Assembly (NCBI GenBank): GCA_964409865.1
Contig: CAYPGE010000015.1
Span: 1 to 49,276, forward strand
DNA length: 49,276 nt
From: Anammoximicrobium sp964409865
GTDB taxonomy: Bacteria > Planctomycetota > Planctomycetia > Pirellulales > Pirellulaceae
Direction: 5' to 3'
Part shown: piece after piece, positions 15,349 through 24,159 of the stretch
Position numbering within the stretch: the stretch's first letter is position 1
Layout of the letters: every line of letters begins with the position of its first letter
Program-made: the position numbers and the translations under genes
Notes under the pieces: generated by a model
The model's database searches: none
Seen by the model: only the letters and a program-made list of their open reading frames with translations
Told to the model about the DNA's origin: nothing

Positions 15349-17355
15349 CTACTTGCGTCCGTGGAACCAGGCGGAGATTCCGCGGTTGGAGCGCGCGGAC
15401 TCTTGTTCGGCGCGGGTGCGTGCGGCTTCCTCCAGGACTTGCCGCACTTGCTGAGGCAACGCCGCGATGGCATCCGTCACGGCGGCGGCTTGGGCCAGCG
15501 CTTGCACGAGGCGTTCGATGTCGGGGCGTGCGGCGGCGAAATCCCGAATCGCGGCCACGGCGCCTTCCAGCGAATGGAACGTCTGGTCGAGTTGCACCAG
15601 CCGCTGGGTGACGGGCTCCAGGCCGTGGGCCAGGAAGGCAGCCAGTTGCTTGGACGAATCCGCAAAGCCGGCGGCCGCCTGGTGCATCGCCCGCTGCGAC
15701 GGCACCAATTCACCGGTGAAGGACTGCTGCAGCGACGCCGACGTTTCCCCCAGGCCCTCGACGGCCGTGCGCAACGTCTGTTGAACGGAACCCAGATCTT
15801 CGCTGAGCCGCGTTTGCAGCCGCACCAAGCCGTGCACGACGCTTTCACCCTCGGCCAGAAAGGCCGTGGAACGTTGCAGTTCGAGCATCGCGGTGGTCAG
15901 TTTCTCCGTCGTGTCCAGTTGTTCGTCAGCAGCCGGCGCGAACTTGTGCTGCACGGAGTCGGAGAACGTGGTCGCCGAACTCGCAAAAGCCGCGATCGCC
16001 CGATCGGCTTCCGGCGCCAGGGCGGCGATTCGTTCGATCGATTCGATGACTTCCTCGTGCAGGCTGTCGATCCGCTCCAGCAGTCCCTCGGCGCGCCCAT
16101 TGAACTGCGAGATCGCCGCCAGGAACGCCTCGTGGGCCGGCAAAACCTGCTTTTGCAGCGAACGATTCAGGACCTTGAAAGCATTCGTGTGGGCGTTCAC
16201 CGTGTCTTGCAGGTCGCCGCTGCTGACTCGCAGTTGCAGCGTGCTCTCGTTGATCCGAGCGACGGATTCGCCCAGGGTTTCGATGGACGTGTGATGGGTC
16301 TTGGCGGCCTCCGCAAATCGCTCCTCGACGGCCGCACGAAACGCTTCGACCGCGCTGTCCATGCCCGTCGTGGCCCGCTGACCGATCGGGATCAACGTAT
16401 CCAGCGTGTCTGCGGCGTATTCGATGCCGGCCGTCAATTCAGCCAGCTTGCCCGGCAGCTCGCGCAGCTGCGTGTTGAAGCCCGCGTGCGTCTCTTGAAA
16501 CTCGCGAGCCGCCAGCCGGATGGTTTCCACGCCGTCGCGCAGCGCGCGGATGTTTTCGTTCTCCTGATCGGCCGCCTCGCTGACCGTCTTGGCCATTTTC
16601 TCGATGGCCTGGATGGCCTTGACCGTCGCCGCCTGAGTGTCCAGTCCCACGTTGCTCCAGATGGCCGCGTCGAACCAGACGCGAGCGGCGTAGCGGACCC
16701 GCTCGACCTTGTTGCCGACGAAATGCAGCAGCCCCTGGTTGATGATCGCCAGCAAGGCGCCGGTGCCGACGCCGGCCGCCAGCGGGGCGACGGTCAGCAG
16801 CAGCTCGCCCAGGTTCTGCTCGCCGGTGCGCGAGAAGTCGATCAGCATAAAGCCCAGCACGGTGATGATCACACCCAGCAGCGGCGCCATCACGCTGGCT
16901 CGCTGCAACAGCAAGTAATTGCCGTCGGCTGCGATCTGCGTGTCGAGTTCCTTGAGCACGTCGTCGCGCGTGTAACTGCCGGGCGTCCTGGTGCCGCGGG
17001 GAAAGTTCATATCGACCCACTTGAGCCAGGGAATATCGCCGACGAAGGCCTCGATGTCGCGGCCGTGGCCGCCCGTTTCCAGGTCATCCAGCAGCTTGGA
17101 CAACTCCCGATGGTGCCGTTTCATGCGGTGCCAGAAGCGCATGCAGAGGAACAACTGCATGGCGAAAAACACCAGGCCGATGAAGACGACGTTCCAATGA
17201 TTGGCCCAAGGCAGCCTGGGGACCGTGATTCCGAACATAGCCGAACCCATTGCATGGGAAAAACAGCGAGCGGCCGGGCCGCGGGCCTGCCACACCGGCG
17301 TCTTGGCGAATTCTGAGCGAGCCCCTTCGCGCCGCGGCTTGCGCCCTTTTTTCAT
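15349..17355 (-). CDS. MotA/TolQ/ExbB-like membrane protein with long coiled-coil tail
   Basis: From the ATG at 17355 the product is 668 residues. Membrane spans lie at about 54-73, 156-174 (APLLGVIITVLGFMLIDF) and 186-206 (TVAPLAAGVGTGALLAIINQ). The last two match the proton-channel core of MotA/TolQ/ExbB, with the Thr/Ala-rich third helix. After about 215 comes some 450 residues of predicted cytoplasmic coiled coil, rich in Glu, Ala, Thr and Gln, as in ZorA or methyl-accepting-like stalks. No MotB/TolR/ExbD/ZorB partner is present nearby, so the energy-transducing role is unsupported. Start choice is uncertain: ATGs at 17250 and 17241 are alternatives and none has a strong ribosome binding site. 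The neighbour on the other strand is also a membrane protein. Confidence 0.75.
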   Translation of the reverse strand: MKKGRKPRREGARSEFAKTPVWQARGPAARCFSHAMGSAMFGITVPRLPWANHWNVVFIGLVFFAMQLFLCMRFWHRMKRHHRELSKLLDDLETGGHGRDIEAFVGDIPWLKWVDMNFPRGTRTPGSYTRDDVLKELDTQIAADGNYLLLQRASVMAPLLGVIITVLGFMLIDFSRTGEQNLGELLLTVAPLAAGVGTGALLAIINQGLLHFVGNKVERVRYAARVWFDAAIWSNVGLDTQAATVKAIQAIEKMAKTVSEAADQENENIRALRDGVETIRLAAREFQETHAGFNTQLRELPGKLAELTAGIEYAADTLDTLIPIGQRATTGMDSAVEAFRAAVEERFAEAAKTHHTSIETLGESVARINESTLQLRVSSGDLQDTVNAHTNAFKVLNRSLQKQVLPAHEAFLAAISQFNGRAEGLLERIDSLHEEVIESIERIAALAPEADRAIAAFASSATTFSDSVQHKFAPAADEQLDTTEKLTTAMLELQRSTAFLAEGESVVHGLVRLQTRLSEDLGSVQQTLRTAVEGLGETSASLQQSFTGELVPSQRAMHQAAAGFADSSKQLAAFLAHGLEPVTQRLVQLDQTFHSLEGAVAAIRDFAAARPDIERLVQALAQAAAVTDAIAALPQQVRQVLEEAARTRAEQESARSNRGISAWFHGRK

Positions 17356-17564
17356 TCTACGCCACCGCTTCCCTACCGGCCGAGTTTCCCGATTACGTGT
17401 TCCGGGGCGCGGGTCCGGTTGTGCGGCCTGTTCCGCGCATGTCCGTCGAAGACACATCGCCACGTGCTTGCGTACGGCGGAAGCAGGCCGATAATGGTAT
17501 CCGGGTGTGCCGAGCTTGTCAGCCCGGCAGCGATCGAGCTTTGCTGGCGATGGAGGAGCGTTTC

Positions 17565-18359
17565 ATGGCGGACGAAAAAACGAGTGACAAAAAGGAGCCG
17601 GCGGCGGATCCGCCGGAGCAACCCAAGCGGGCGGAAGGGTCCACGCGACCGGCCCCCAAGGCCTCCGTGCAGGACCGAGTTTACTTGGTGCCGTATCCCA
17701 AGATCGTGTTCTTGTACCCGACGTTCCTGGCGGCGGTCGCGGCGGCGATTTGCCTGAGTTTCGTGACCTCGCCGCTGGATCCGACAAACAACTTCGTTGC
17801 GGTGATTTCGATCGTGTTCCAATTTGTGTTTGCGGTGAACCTCGTGATCTTGGCCTTCGACTTTCCACGCACCACCTCGCTGACGCTGTTCTTCTTCGTT
17901 GCTGCCGTGGTCATGGGCCTGGTGCTGTTGTTCACCTTCCAGCCCAATTTGTTGCCTGCCATCACCGGCTTTCTAAAGCGTTACCGCCCACTGGCCAATC
18001 CCACCTTCTATTGGAGCGTCGCGGGGATTCTGGGGGCGATCTACCTGGTCGTGTTGTTTTCCGTGCGGTTCGACTACTGGGAAGTTCGCTCGAACGAATT
18101 GCTGCACCACCACGGCGTGCTGTCCAACATCGAGCGATTTCCGTCGCCTCATCTACGGATCGACAAGGAAATCACCGACGTCTTCGAGTTTCTGCTGATG
18201 CGGTCCGGCCGGCTGATTCTTCAGCCCAGCGAGGAGCGGCGGACGATCATCCTGGATAATGTGCCCAATATCGACAAGAAAGAAGACGCCATCACGCGGA
18301 TGCTGGGCGCGCTGCAGGTGCAAGTTCGCAACGATGCGGGGCGGACGAACGGTGGTTGA
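17565..18359 (+). CDS. Four-span membrane protein with C-terminal bacterial PH-like domain
   Basis: The 264-residue product opens with a charged, Pro-rich cytoplasmic leader (1-40), then four hydrophobic spans at about 48-67, 77-98, 105-125 and 148-167. A soluble domain of about 85 residues follows (DYWEVRSNELLHHHGVLSNI ... DVFEFLLMRSGRLIL ... IILDNVPNIDKKEDAI). That pattern, with a YWEVxSNELLHxxG strand pair and a closing VPNIxKKE, resembles bacterial PH domains, which bind membranes or partner proteins. The ATG at 17565 has GGAGGAG six bases upstream. It is divergent from the MotA-like gene, which suggests but does not prove shared regulation. No named family recognised. Confidence 0.75.
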   Translation: MADEKTSDKKEPAADPPEQPKRAEGSTRPAPKASVQDRVYLVPYPKIVFLYPTFLAAVAAAICLSFVTSPLDPTNNFVAVISIVFQFVFAVNLVILAFDFPRTTSLTLFFFVAAVVMGLVLLFTFQPNLLPAITGFLKRYRPLANPTFYWSVAGILGAIYLVVLFSVRFDYWEVRSNELLHHHGVLSNIERFPSPHLRIDKEITDVFEFLLMRSGRLILQPSEERRTIILDNVPNIDKKEDAITRMLGALQVQVRNDAGRTNGG

Positions 18360-18424
18360 GAACGCTTGAAACGTGAGGCCCGGCCAGGACGCGGCCGCAG
18401 CCCGCCGGAGGCAAAGGCAACCCG

Positions 18425-18452
18425 CAGTCCGGCTTTTCCGAAAACCGGACTG
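18425..18452. repeat. Palindrome CAGTCCGG-type, copy 1
   Basis: CAGTCCGG (18425-18432) pairs with CCGGACTG (18445-18452); inside, TTTT pairs with AAAA around CCG. A related copy lies at 35742-35771. It sits in the 180-nt gap upstream of the CPBP gene, where nothing else is recognisable. Confidence 0.7.
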
Positions 18453-18540
18453 TTCGGGCGGTTCGGGAATCCGTGCCCCGGCGCAGTGGCCGCGGTTCCG
18501 GGGTTGCCGGTCAAGTCGCCTTGCGGGTAAACTCCCCGCC

Positions 18541-19317
18541 ATGTCGGCAAAGACAGGGACGCCAGCAGCGACGGCGAAATCGGGGTACTGGTACGAATCG
18601 GCTCAGCCTTTGGCCAGTCTTGCCTTCGCTGCGCCGCTGCTGGTGTCCTACGAAATCGGCGTGCTGGTGTTGGGCCCGCAAGCCATCCGCAACGCGGCCG
18701 ACGTGTGGTTGCGCCGACTCCTCGATCTGCTCGGATTCACCCAGTACTTCTTGCTGCCGATCGTCGCCTGTGGCCTGTTGCTGGCGTGGCACCATCTGGA
18801 GCGGCAGCCGTGGCGATTCAGGTGGAGCGTGTTGTACGGCATGCTGATCGAGTCGCTGGCGTTCGGCTTTCTGCTGGTGCTGGTAGCAGGCTGGCAAAGC
18901 CGTTTGTTCACGGGGGAGCACCCTGCCTGTGCGGCAGGCGAAGCCGAAGGCGGCGCGCCGCTGGCAGCGACGGTCGTCGCTTATTTGGGCGCCGGGATCT
19001 ACGAGGAAGTCCTGTTCCGGCTGACGCTGCTGCCAGCGGCGGCGTGGGGTTGCCGCGTGTCAGGTCTGTCGTGGCGGGCCAGTTGGGTGACAGGGGCGGT
19101 GGCGACCAGCCTGCTGTTCGCCGTTGCGCACTACCAGCTGGATTTCACGCTCTTGGGCTGGCATTTCGCGATGCAGCAGGGCGAGGTTTTTGCGTGGTCG
19201 AGCTTTGCATTTCGTCTGCTGGCAGGCTTGGCGTTTTCGGCGCTGTTCCTGTTCCGCGGCTTCGGTGTGACCGCCGGCACGCATGCGGCTTACGACCTGT
19301 TTACCCTGCTGGTGTGA
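18541..19317 (+). CDS. CPBP-family intramembrane metalloprotease
   Basis: The 258-residue polytopic membrane protein carries the CPBP (Rce1/Abi-like) signature: motif 1 YEEVLFR with Glu155, Glu156 and Arg160, motif 2 FAVAHY with His197, and a final HAAYD with His248 and Asp252. These are the zinc ligands and catalytic residues of the family, which cleaves within membranes and in bacteria is linked to bacteriocin maturation, immunity or prenyl-protein-like processing. All key residues are present, so the protein is probably active; substrate unknown. Residues 125-140 (GEHPACAAGEAEGGAP) are a small hydrophilic insert encoded by a palindromic stretch (see findings). The ATG at 18541 lacks a clear Shine-Dalgarno. 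Confidence 0.88.
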   Translation: MSAKTGTPAATAKSGYWYESAQPLASLAFAAPLLVSYEIGVLVLGPQAIRNAADVWLRRLLDLLGFTQYFLLPIVACGLLLAWHHLERQPWRFRWSVLYGMLIESLAFGFLLVLVAGWQSRLFTGEHPACAAGEAEGGAPLAATVVAYLGAGIYEEVLFRLTLLPAAAWGCRVSGLSWRASWVTGAVATSLLFAVAHYQLDFTLLGWHFAMQQGEVFAWSSFAFRLLAGLAFSALFLFRGFGVTAGTHAAYDLFTLLV

Positions 19318-19389
19318 GCGTGCGGAACGCCTCGCCCCGTTTTGTCAAGACGGCCTTCCCGGAGAAAAATTTTAGTTTCCAAAGTGGCT

Positions 19390-19418
19390 TTGTCACGGCG
19401 TTGACGCGCCTTTATAAT
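19390..19418 (+). promoter_or_regulatory. Sigma70-type promoter for DUF2617-corA
   Basis: TTGTCA (19390-19395) and a perfect TATAAT (19413-19418) are separated by 17 bases. Transcription should begin near 19425, leaving a leader of about 70 nt before the GTG at 19493. It is AT-rich against a GC-rich background. Confidence 0.7.
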
Positions 19419-19492
19419 GCGGCGGCTGATTCATCGAGTGTCGTTCGTTTTCATTCCCGATCGAAACCGACGAGTGACAAGGAACTGCTTCC

Positions 19493-20047
19493 GTGCTGAC
19501 CACCAGACCGAAAGTCGCGGAGCTTACATTTCAACTATACGGCCGCCCTCTTCATCCCGAGTTGTTCCAGATCTACCGCTCGCGCCGCGTGGAACGCGGC
19601 AAGTACCAGGCGAAAATCGACATCACCAGCGCCGGCCATGTGATCACCTGGCGGTACGGCGGCGTCACGCTGACCGAAGTCGCGGCCGCCGCAGAGAACC
19701 CGTTGCCCAAGACGCGTCGCCTGCTGTTTCATCGCCTGAAAGGCGAGCACCACGACATTCACCGTGGTCGCGGCGTCGTGTACCAGATGGGGTTTCAATT
19801 GGAGATTGCGGAACCGGAGATCTTCTGGGGCTTCCAGCAGGAGTTGCTGCGAGACGGACAACGGTCGGGCCTGTTGCACACGTTCGACGGCGGTGGCCGG
19901 CTGGCGCTGGGCGCGATCAGCTGCATCCACCTGGAAACCCGCGACCGCAGCCTTCTGATCCAGGCCTTCCACACGTTTCCCGCCGACTTGGCCATCGTCA
20001 AGAGCCAGTCGTTGTTCGAACTGGCCGACCTGGCGTGCGGCGCATGA
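19493..20047 (+). CDS. DUF2617 family protein
   Basis: The 184-residue soluble protein matches, from memory, the planctomycete DUF2617 pattern: RPKVAELTFQLYGRPLHPEL at the start, GHVITWRYGGVTLTEV, then RLLFHRLKGEH, GLLHTFDG and a closing LLIQAFHTFPADLAIVKSQS. It has no signal peptide or membrane span. No biochemical function is known for the family. The start codon is GTG with AAGGA upstream. Its stop overlaps the corA start by four bases (ATGA), so the two are translationally coupled and driven by the promoter at 19390-19418. The coupling hints at a role connected with metal or ionic homeostasis, which is inference only. Confidence 0.75.
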   Translation: MLTTRPKVAELTFQLYGRPLHPELFQIYRSRRVERGKYQAKIDITSAGHVITWRYGGVTLTEVAAAAENPLPKTRRLLFHRLKGEHHDIHRGRGVVYQMGFQLEIAEPEIFWGFQQELLRDGQRSGLLHTFDGGGRLALGAISCIHLETRDRSLLIQAFHTFPADLAIVKSQSLFELADLACGA

Positions 20048-21039
20048 CACGAGTCACCTGTACGGACTATTCGCCGGAGCAGTGCCAGTCGCAGGAGTTT
20101 ACCGACCTGCCGGCGTTTCTGGCTCAGCACCGTCCGCCCTGGTGCCGCGTCCGCTGGATCGACTTGGTGGGCCTGGAACAGCCCGAGATCATTCGGGCCT
20201 TGGCCGAAAAGTACCAGCTTCATCCGTTGGCCGTGGAGGACGTGTTTCATCTGGTTCAGCGCCCCAAGGCCGAGGACTATCCAGGGTCCGGCGACCAGCC
20301 CGGCAGGCTGTTTGTCGTCGCCCGCGCGGTCGATCCGGAAAACGGCCGACTGCGCACCGAACAGGTCAGCTTCTTTCTGGGCCGCACGACACTGCTGACA
20401 TTTCAGGAAGCTCCCGGCGACATCTTCGAGGCGGTCCGGCATCGGATTGCGGTCCGCGGCTCGCGGATTCGCGAGAACGACGCCAGCTTCCTGCTGTACT
20501 CGCTGGTGGATGCCGTGGTCGACGGCTATTTCCCCGTCTTGGAACGATACTCCGACGAATTGGAGGACCTGGAGGATGAACTCCTGGCCCATCCCGATCA
20601 GGGGGTGAGCCGCAAGGTGCATGCGTTGAAGCGGGAACTGCTGATGCTGCGGCGAGCCGCGTGGCCGATGCGCGAGTTGATCGCTCAGCTATTGCGCGAG
20701 AAACACGAGGGCCTGTCGGAGACCACGCGGACCTACTTTCGCGACGTGTACGACCACTGCGTGCAGATTATCGACCTGATCGAAACCTACCGCGAGATCG
20801 CCGCCGGCGTGACGGAAACCTACATGTCCGCCGTCTCGAACCACATGAACGAAATCATGAAAGTGCTGACCATCATCAGCACGATCTTCATTCCCTTGTC
20901 GTTCGTGGCCGGCGTCTATGGCATGAACATGTACATCCCGGAGGCCGAGTGGCGGGGCATGTACGGCGTGTTCTGGCTGATCTGCGCCGCGGTTGGCGGC
21001 GGCCTGCTGTTCTGGTTCCACCGCCGAAAATGGATCTGA
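20044..21039 (+). CDS. corA: CorA-family magnesium/cobalt transporter
   Basis: The 331-residue protein has a large N-terminal cytoplasmic alpha/beta funnel (1-265) and two C-terminal membrane helices. The first helix (IMKVLTIISTIFIPLSFVAG) ends in the invariant YGMN (292-295), the selectivity signature of CorA, and is followed by a short periplasmic loop (MYIPEAEW) and the second helix, then a basic tail HRRKW. The loop is IPE rather than the frequent MPE. CorA channels form pentamers that admit Mg2+ and, in some members, Co2+ or Ni2+. It is the second gene after DUF2617, with a 4-nt overlap. Length and motifs are standard and the gene looks intact. Confidence 0.95.
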   Translation: MTRVTCTDYSPEQCQSQEFTDLPAFLAQHRPPWCRVRWIDLVGLEQPEIIRALAEKYQLHPLAVEDVFHLVQRPKAEDYPGSGDQPGRLFVVARAVDPENGRLRTEQVSFFLGRTTLLTFQEAPGDIFEAVRHRIAVRGSRIRENDASFLLYSLVDAVVDGYFPVLERYSDELEDLEDELLAHPDQGVSRKVHALKRELLMLRRAAWPMRELIAQLLREKHEGLSETTRTYFRDVYDHCVQIIDLIETYREIAAGVTETYMSAVSNHMNEIMKVLTIISTIFIPLSFVAGVYGMNMYIPEAEWRGMYGVFWLICAAVGGGLLFWFHRRKWI

Positions 21040-21157
21040 CGCGAATCGATTCGTCGCCGGCAAGAGAAAGTCCAGCCCTCCGCTGGTTTTCCGTGCGAGC
21101 CGAATATCGTAGAATCGCTGCGCAGCACACCACCGGACACAACTCGGAGCGAACATC

Positions 21158-22288
21158 ATGTGGCAACGAACAACTTGGCTAACGGTTCTGCTGATCGCCG
21201 GTTTCTGGTCAGTCAACGCGTACGGCGCGGCGTCGAAATCGGTGACCCCTCTCCCGCTGGGCGCTTCGGCGCCGGACTTCGCTCTGCCGGGCGTAGACGG
21301 CAAGACCTATCGCTTGTCCGATTTCGCGTCGGCCAAGGTCTTGGTGATCATCTTCACCTGCAATCACTGCCCGACGGCCCAGGCCTACGAAGACCGCATC
21401 ATCCAGCTGCACGCCGATTTCAAGGCCCGCGGCGTGGCGGTCGTGGCGATCTCGCCGAACGATCCCCTGGCGGTGCGATTGGACGAACTCGGCTACACCG
21501 ACGTCGGCGATTCCCTGGACGACATGAAGGTTCGCGCCAAGGACCGCGGGTTTGCGTTCCCTTATCTGTACGACGGCGACAAGCAAGCGACCTCGACGGC
21601 CTTTGGCGTGTTGGCCACCCCGCACGTGTTCATCTTCGATGCGGATCGCAAGCTGCGCTACCAAGGCCGAATTGACGATTCGGACGTGGGCGTGGTCAAG
21701 TCGCACGACACGCGAAACGCGATTGAAGCGCTGTTGGCGGGCCGGCCGGTGCCCGTCGCCACCACGCGCGTCTTCGGCTGCTCGACGAAATGGTCGGACA
21801 AACGCCCCAGCGCCGTCGAATCTCTGGCAAAATGGGATGCTGAGGAAGTCGCCGTTCAGACGATCGACGAAGCCGGCGTCCGCAAATTGGCCCAGAACGA
21901 CACGAAAAACCTGCGGCTGATCAATGTCTGGGCCACATGGTGCATCCCGTGCGTCGAGGAGATGCCGAAACTGGTGACGATCAACCGCATGTACCGCAAG
22001 CGCAAATTTGAGATGATCACGATCAGTCTGGACGCCCCCCAAGAGCGCGACGTGGTCTTGAAGCGACTGCAGGAGAAGCACGTTTCCTCGACGAACTACA
22101 TCTTCGCCACGGGCGACCGCGACAAGTTGGCCGAAGCGCTCGACCAGCAGTGGCCCGGCCCCGTCCCCTACACCATCCTGGTCGCCCCCGGCGGCAAAAT
22201 CCTGTATCGCAAGCACGACACGTTCGAACCGCTGGAGTTGAAGAAAGCCATCGTCTCTCACCTGGGCCGCACCTACGCCAGCCGGTGA
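21158..22288 (+). CDS. Secreted protein with two thioredoxin-like domains (redoxin plus TlpA-like)
   Basis: The 376-residue precursor has a signal peptide (hydrophobic 5-22, cleavage near Tyr-Gly-Ala). Domain 1 (about 30-190) is an AhpC/TSA-like redoxin with CxxC at 68-71 in FTCNHCPTA, followed by VAISPND and the cis-Pro loop LATPHVFIFD. Domain 2 (about 235-370) is TlpA-like with WCIPC (Cys262, Cys265) in NVWATWCIPCVEEMP and cis-Pro in PGPVPYTILV. Such tandem thioredoxins act outside the cytoplasm as thiol-disulfide reductants, often for cytochrome maturation. The link to the CxxCH protein elsewhere in the window is only suggestive. ATG at 21158 with GGAG nine bases upstream. It forms its own unit after corA. 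Confidence 0.9.
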   Translation: MWQRTTWLTVLLIAGFWSVNAYGAASKSVTPLPLGASAPDFALPGVDGKTYRLSDFASAKVLVIIFTCNHCPTAQAYEDRIIQLHADFKARGVAVVAISPNDPLAVRLDELGYTDVGDSLDDMKVRAKDRGFAFPYLYDGDKQATSTAFGVLATPHVFIFDADRKLRYQGRIDDSDVGVVKSHDTRNAIEALLAGRPVPVATTRVFGCSTKWSDKRPSAVESLAKWDAEEVAVQTIDEAGVRKLAQNDTKNLRLINVWATWCIPCVEEMPKLVTINRMYRKRKFEMITISLDAPQERDVVLKRLQEKHVSSTNYIFATGDRDKLAEALDQQWPGPVPYTILVAPGGKILYRKHDTFEPLELKKAIVSHLGRTYASR

Positions 22289-22609
22289 AGATCGGCCTAA
22301 AGGCCACGGAAATGGCGGCGCAGGCGCTGGCAAAAAAGCGGAGGATCAAGCCCCATCGTCAGGACCGCCGCGGAATCCAGTACAGCAGCCATCGCGGCCG
22401 GGATGCCTGTAATCGCGCGCAACCCACGCGGTTCTTTCTGCGTCACGATACCGCGAGTGAGCGCTGCGGACCGGTTTTCTGGCCAGCCCGGCTCGCGGTG
22501 TGGCTTTGGGGAGCGCTGCAGGCTATAAAGGGCGGCTGGGAAGTTTCTCGACTCTGGGCGAATCGTCCCAGAGCCGCTAGCGGTGGATCGTCCTTCGTGA
22601 GGAGACAGT
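22289..22609. other. Intergenic leader of the first Gfo/Idh gene
   Basis: About 320 bases. The one clear structure is the hairpin at 22552-22573, CTCTGGG with CCCAGAG around an eight-base loop, 37 bases before the downstream ATG; it could affect translation of the oxidoreductase. An open frame crosses the region but is Arg-rich and lacks a ribosome binding site. No promoter is convincing. Confidence 0.5.
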
Positions 22610-24034
22610 ATGAGCAAGCAGAAGATCAGAAATCGGGCAACCCGTCGGCAGTTTCTGGGTGCCGTGGCCGCCGCCGCAACGCTGACCATTGTGCCGCGGC
22701 ACGTGCTGGGCGGACCGGACGTTGTGGCGCCCAGCGACAAGGTGAATATCGCCATCATCGGCGCGGGCGGGCAAGGGCGCGCGAATGCCCGGAGTTTGTT
22801 CCAGGAGAAGGACGCGCAAGTCATTGCCGTGTGCGATGTGGCCCAGAAGACGGACCTGAGTGGGTTCTACTATGGAGGGTCTGGCGGACGGCAGGCGGTG
22901 AAGGCCGAAGTCGAAGAGCAATATGGGAAGGAGAATTCCGACTTCCGTTGCGCCGAGTATGAAGACTTCCGCGTCATGCTGGAGAAAGAAAAGGCGATCG
23001 ACGCGGTCCTGTGCGCCACTCCCGATCATGCGCATGCCGCGGTATCCGTCACGGCCATGAAGCTGGGCAAGCACGTGTTTTGCGAGAAGCCGCTGACACA
23101 CAACATCTGGGAAGCCCGGCAGGTAGCCAAGGTCGCCAAGGAAACGGGCGTGGCCACGCAGATGGGCAACCACGGCCACTCGGGCGAAGGCATCCGGCAG
23201 ACCTGCGAATGGATCTGGGACGGAGCGATCGGGCCGGTCCGCGAGGTCCATGCCTGGAGCGACACGGGGAAATGGGCCACGACGCCCGGCCGACCGCAGG
23301 ACACGCCGCCGGTGCCGGAAGGGCTCAACTGGGACCTGTGGCTGGGTCCGCGGGAACCGCGCCCCTATCATCCGGCTTACGCTCCGTACAACTGGCGCGG
23401 ATGGTGGGCGTTTGGCACCGGGGCCATCGGCGATATGGCCTGCCACAACATCGATCCGGCCGTGTGGGCGCTGAAACTGGACCACCCGCTGCGCGTGGAA
23501 GCGACGACCTCGTGGCTGGATGATGAAGTCGCCTCGCTGGCCGGCGCGATCCATACATACCGCTTCGGACCGCGCGGCGACATGCCGCCGGTGACCCTGA
23601 CATGGTACGACGGCGGACTCCGCCCGGCCACGCCGGAGGGAATCGACCCTGACGACGCCAAGCAGCGGTTGGGCGAGCGAGGAGACGGGATCCTGTTCAT
23701 CGGCGAGAAGGGCATGATCACCTGCGCCGGCTGGGCCGGCATGCCCCGATTGCTGCCGCTGTCGCTGCACACCGAGTACCAGCGTCCCGAAAAGACCTTG
23801 CCGCGCAGCCAAGGGCATCACACCGACTGGCTGATCGCGTGCAAGGGCGGCCCGCCGGCCAGCGGCAATTTCGAGTACAGCGCCCACCTGACCGAACTGG
23901 TCTTGCTGGGCAGCGTCGCCCTGCGAGCCAAGAAGGTGCTCGTGTGGGACGGGCCAAACATGAAGGCCACCAACGCCCCGGAGGCAGAGCAGTTCCTCAG
24001 GGAGCCGTCCCGGCAGGGATGGGAAATCGGCTGA
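22610..24034 (+). CDS. Tat-exported Gfo/Idh/MocA-family oxidoreductase
   Basis: The 474-residue protein begins with a twin-arginine signal (RATRRQFLG at 9-17, hydrophobic AAAATLTIV) and then a Rossmann fold, VNIAIIGAGGQGRAN, for NAD(P). The family catalytic Lys lies in EKP at 159-161. The C-terminal domain (WLGPREPRPYHPAY, GTGAIGDMACHNIDPAVWA, TWYDGG) matches the planctomycete branch thought to process exported sugars. Family members oxidise or reduce sugar hydroxyls; this one acts in the periplasm or its equivalent, with cofactor loaded before export. ATG at 22610 has GAGGAG upstream. It is convergent with a second member of the family at 24160. Confidence 0.92.
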   Translation: MSKQKIRNRATRRQFLGAVAAAATLTIVPRHVLGGPDVVAPSDKVNIAIIGAGGQGRANARSLFQEKDAQVIAVCDVAQKTDLSGFYYGGSGGRQAVKAEVEEQYGKENSDFRCAEYEDFRVMLEKEKAIDAVLCATPDHAHAAVSVTAMKLGKHVFCEKPLTHNIWEARQVAKVAKETGVATQMGNHGHSGEGIRQTCEWIWDGAIGPVREVHAWSDTGKWATTPGRPQDTPPVPEGLNWDLWLGPREPRPYHPAYAPYNWRGWWAFGTGAIGDMACHNIDPAVWALKLDHPLRVEATTSWLDDEVASLAGAIHTYRFGPRGDMPPVTLTWYDGGLRPATPEGIDPDDAKQRLGERGDGILFIGEKGMITCAGWAGMPRLLPLSLHTEYQRPEKTLPRSQGHHTDWLIACKGGPPASGNFEYSAHLTELVLLGSVALRAKKVLVWDGPNMKATNAPEAEQFLREPSRQGWEIG

Positions 24035-24070
24035 ACGCCGGTTGTGCGCGGGTTTCCGACCCCGCACGCA

Positions 24071-24115
24071 GACCGACCGGTAGGTCTCAACAGTTTGGGA
24101 GACCTACGGTCGGTC
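24071..24115. terminator. Long hairpin between convergent Gfo/Idh genes
   Basis: The arm 24071-24088 (GACCGACCGGTAGGTCTC) pairs with 24099-24115 with one bulged base and a 10-nt loop. Lying between the stops at 24034 and 24160, it could end transcription from both sides, though no T-tract follows. It may instead be a dispersed repeat; AGGTCGGGAGACCT follows nearby at about 24125. Confidence 0.5.
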
Positions 24116-24159
24116 GTTTCGGCGAGGTCGGGAGACCTGCGCCGAGCGAGCAACGCCGC

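Noticed and set aside
15349..18359. Zorya-type defence system
   Set aside because: The MotA-like protein with a long tail resembles ZorA, but there is no zorB, zorC, zorD or zorE and the neighbour has a PH-like domain.
22390..22962. ORFs on the plus strand through the leader of the first Gfo/Idh gene
   Set aside because: Out of frame with the oxidoreductase, Arg-rich, no ribosome binding site.
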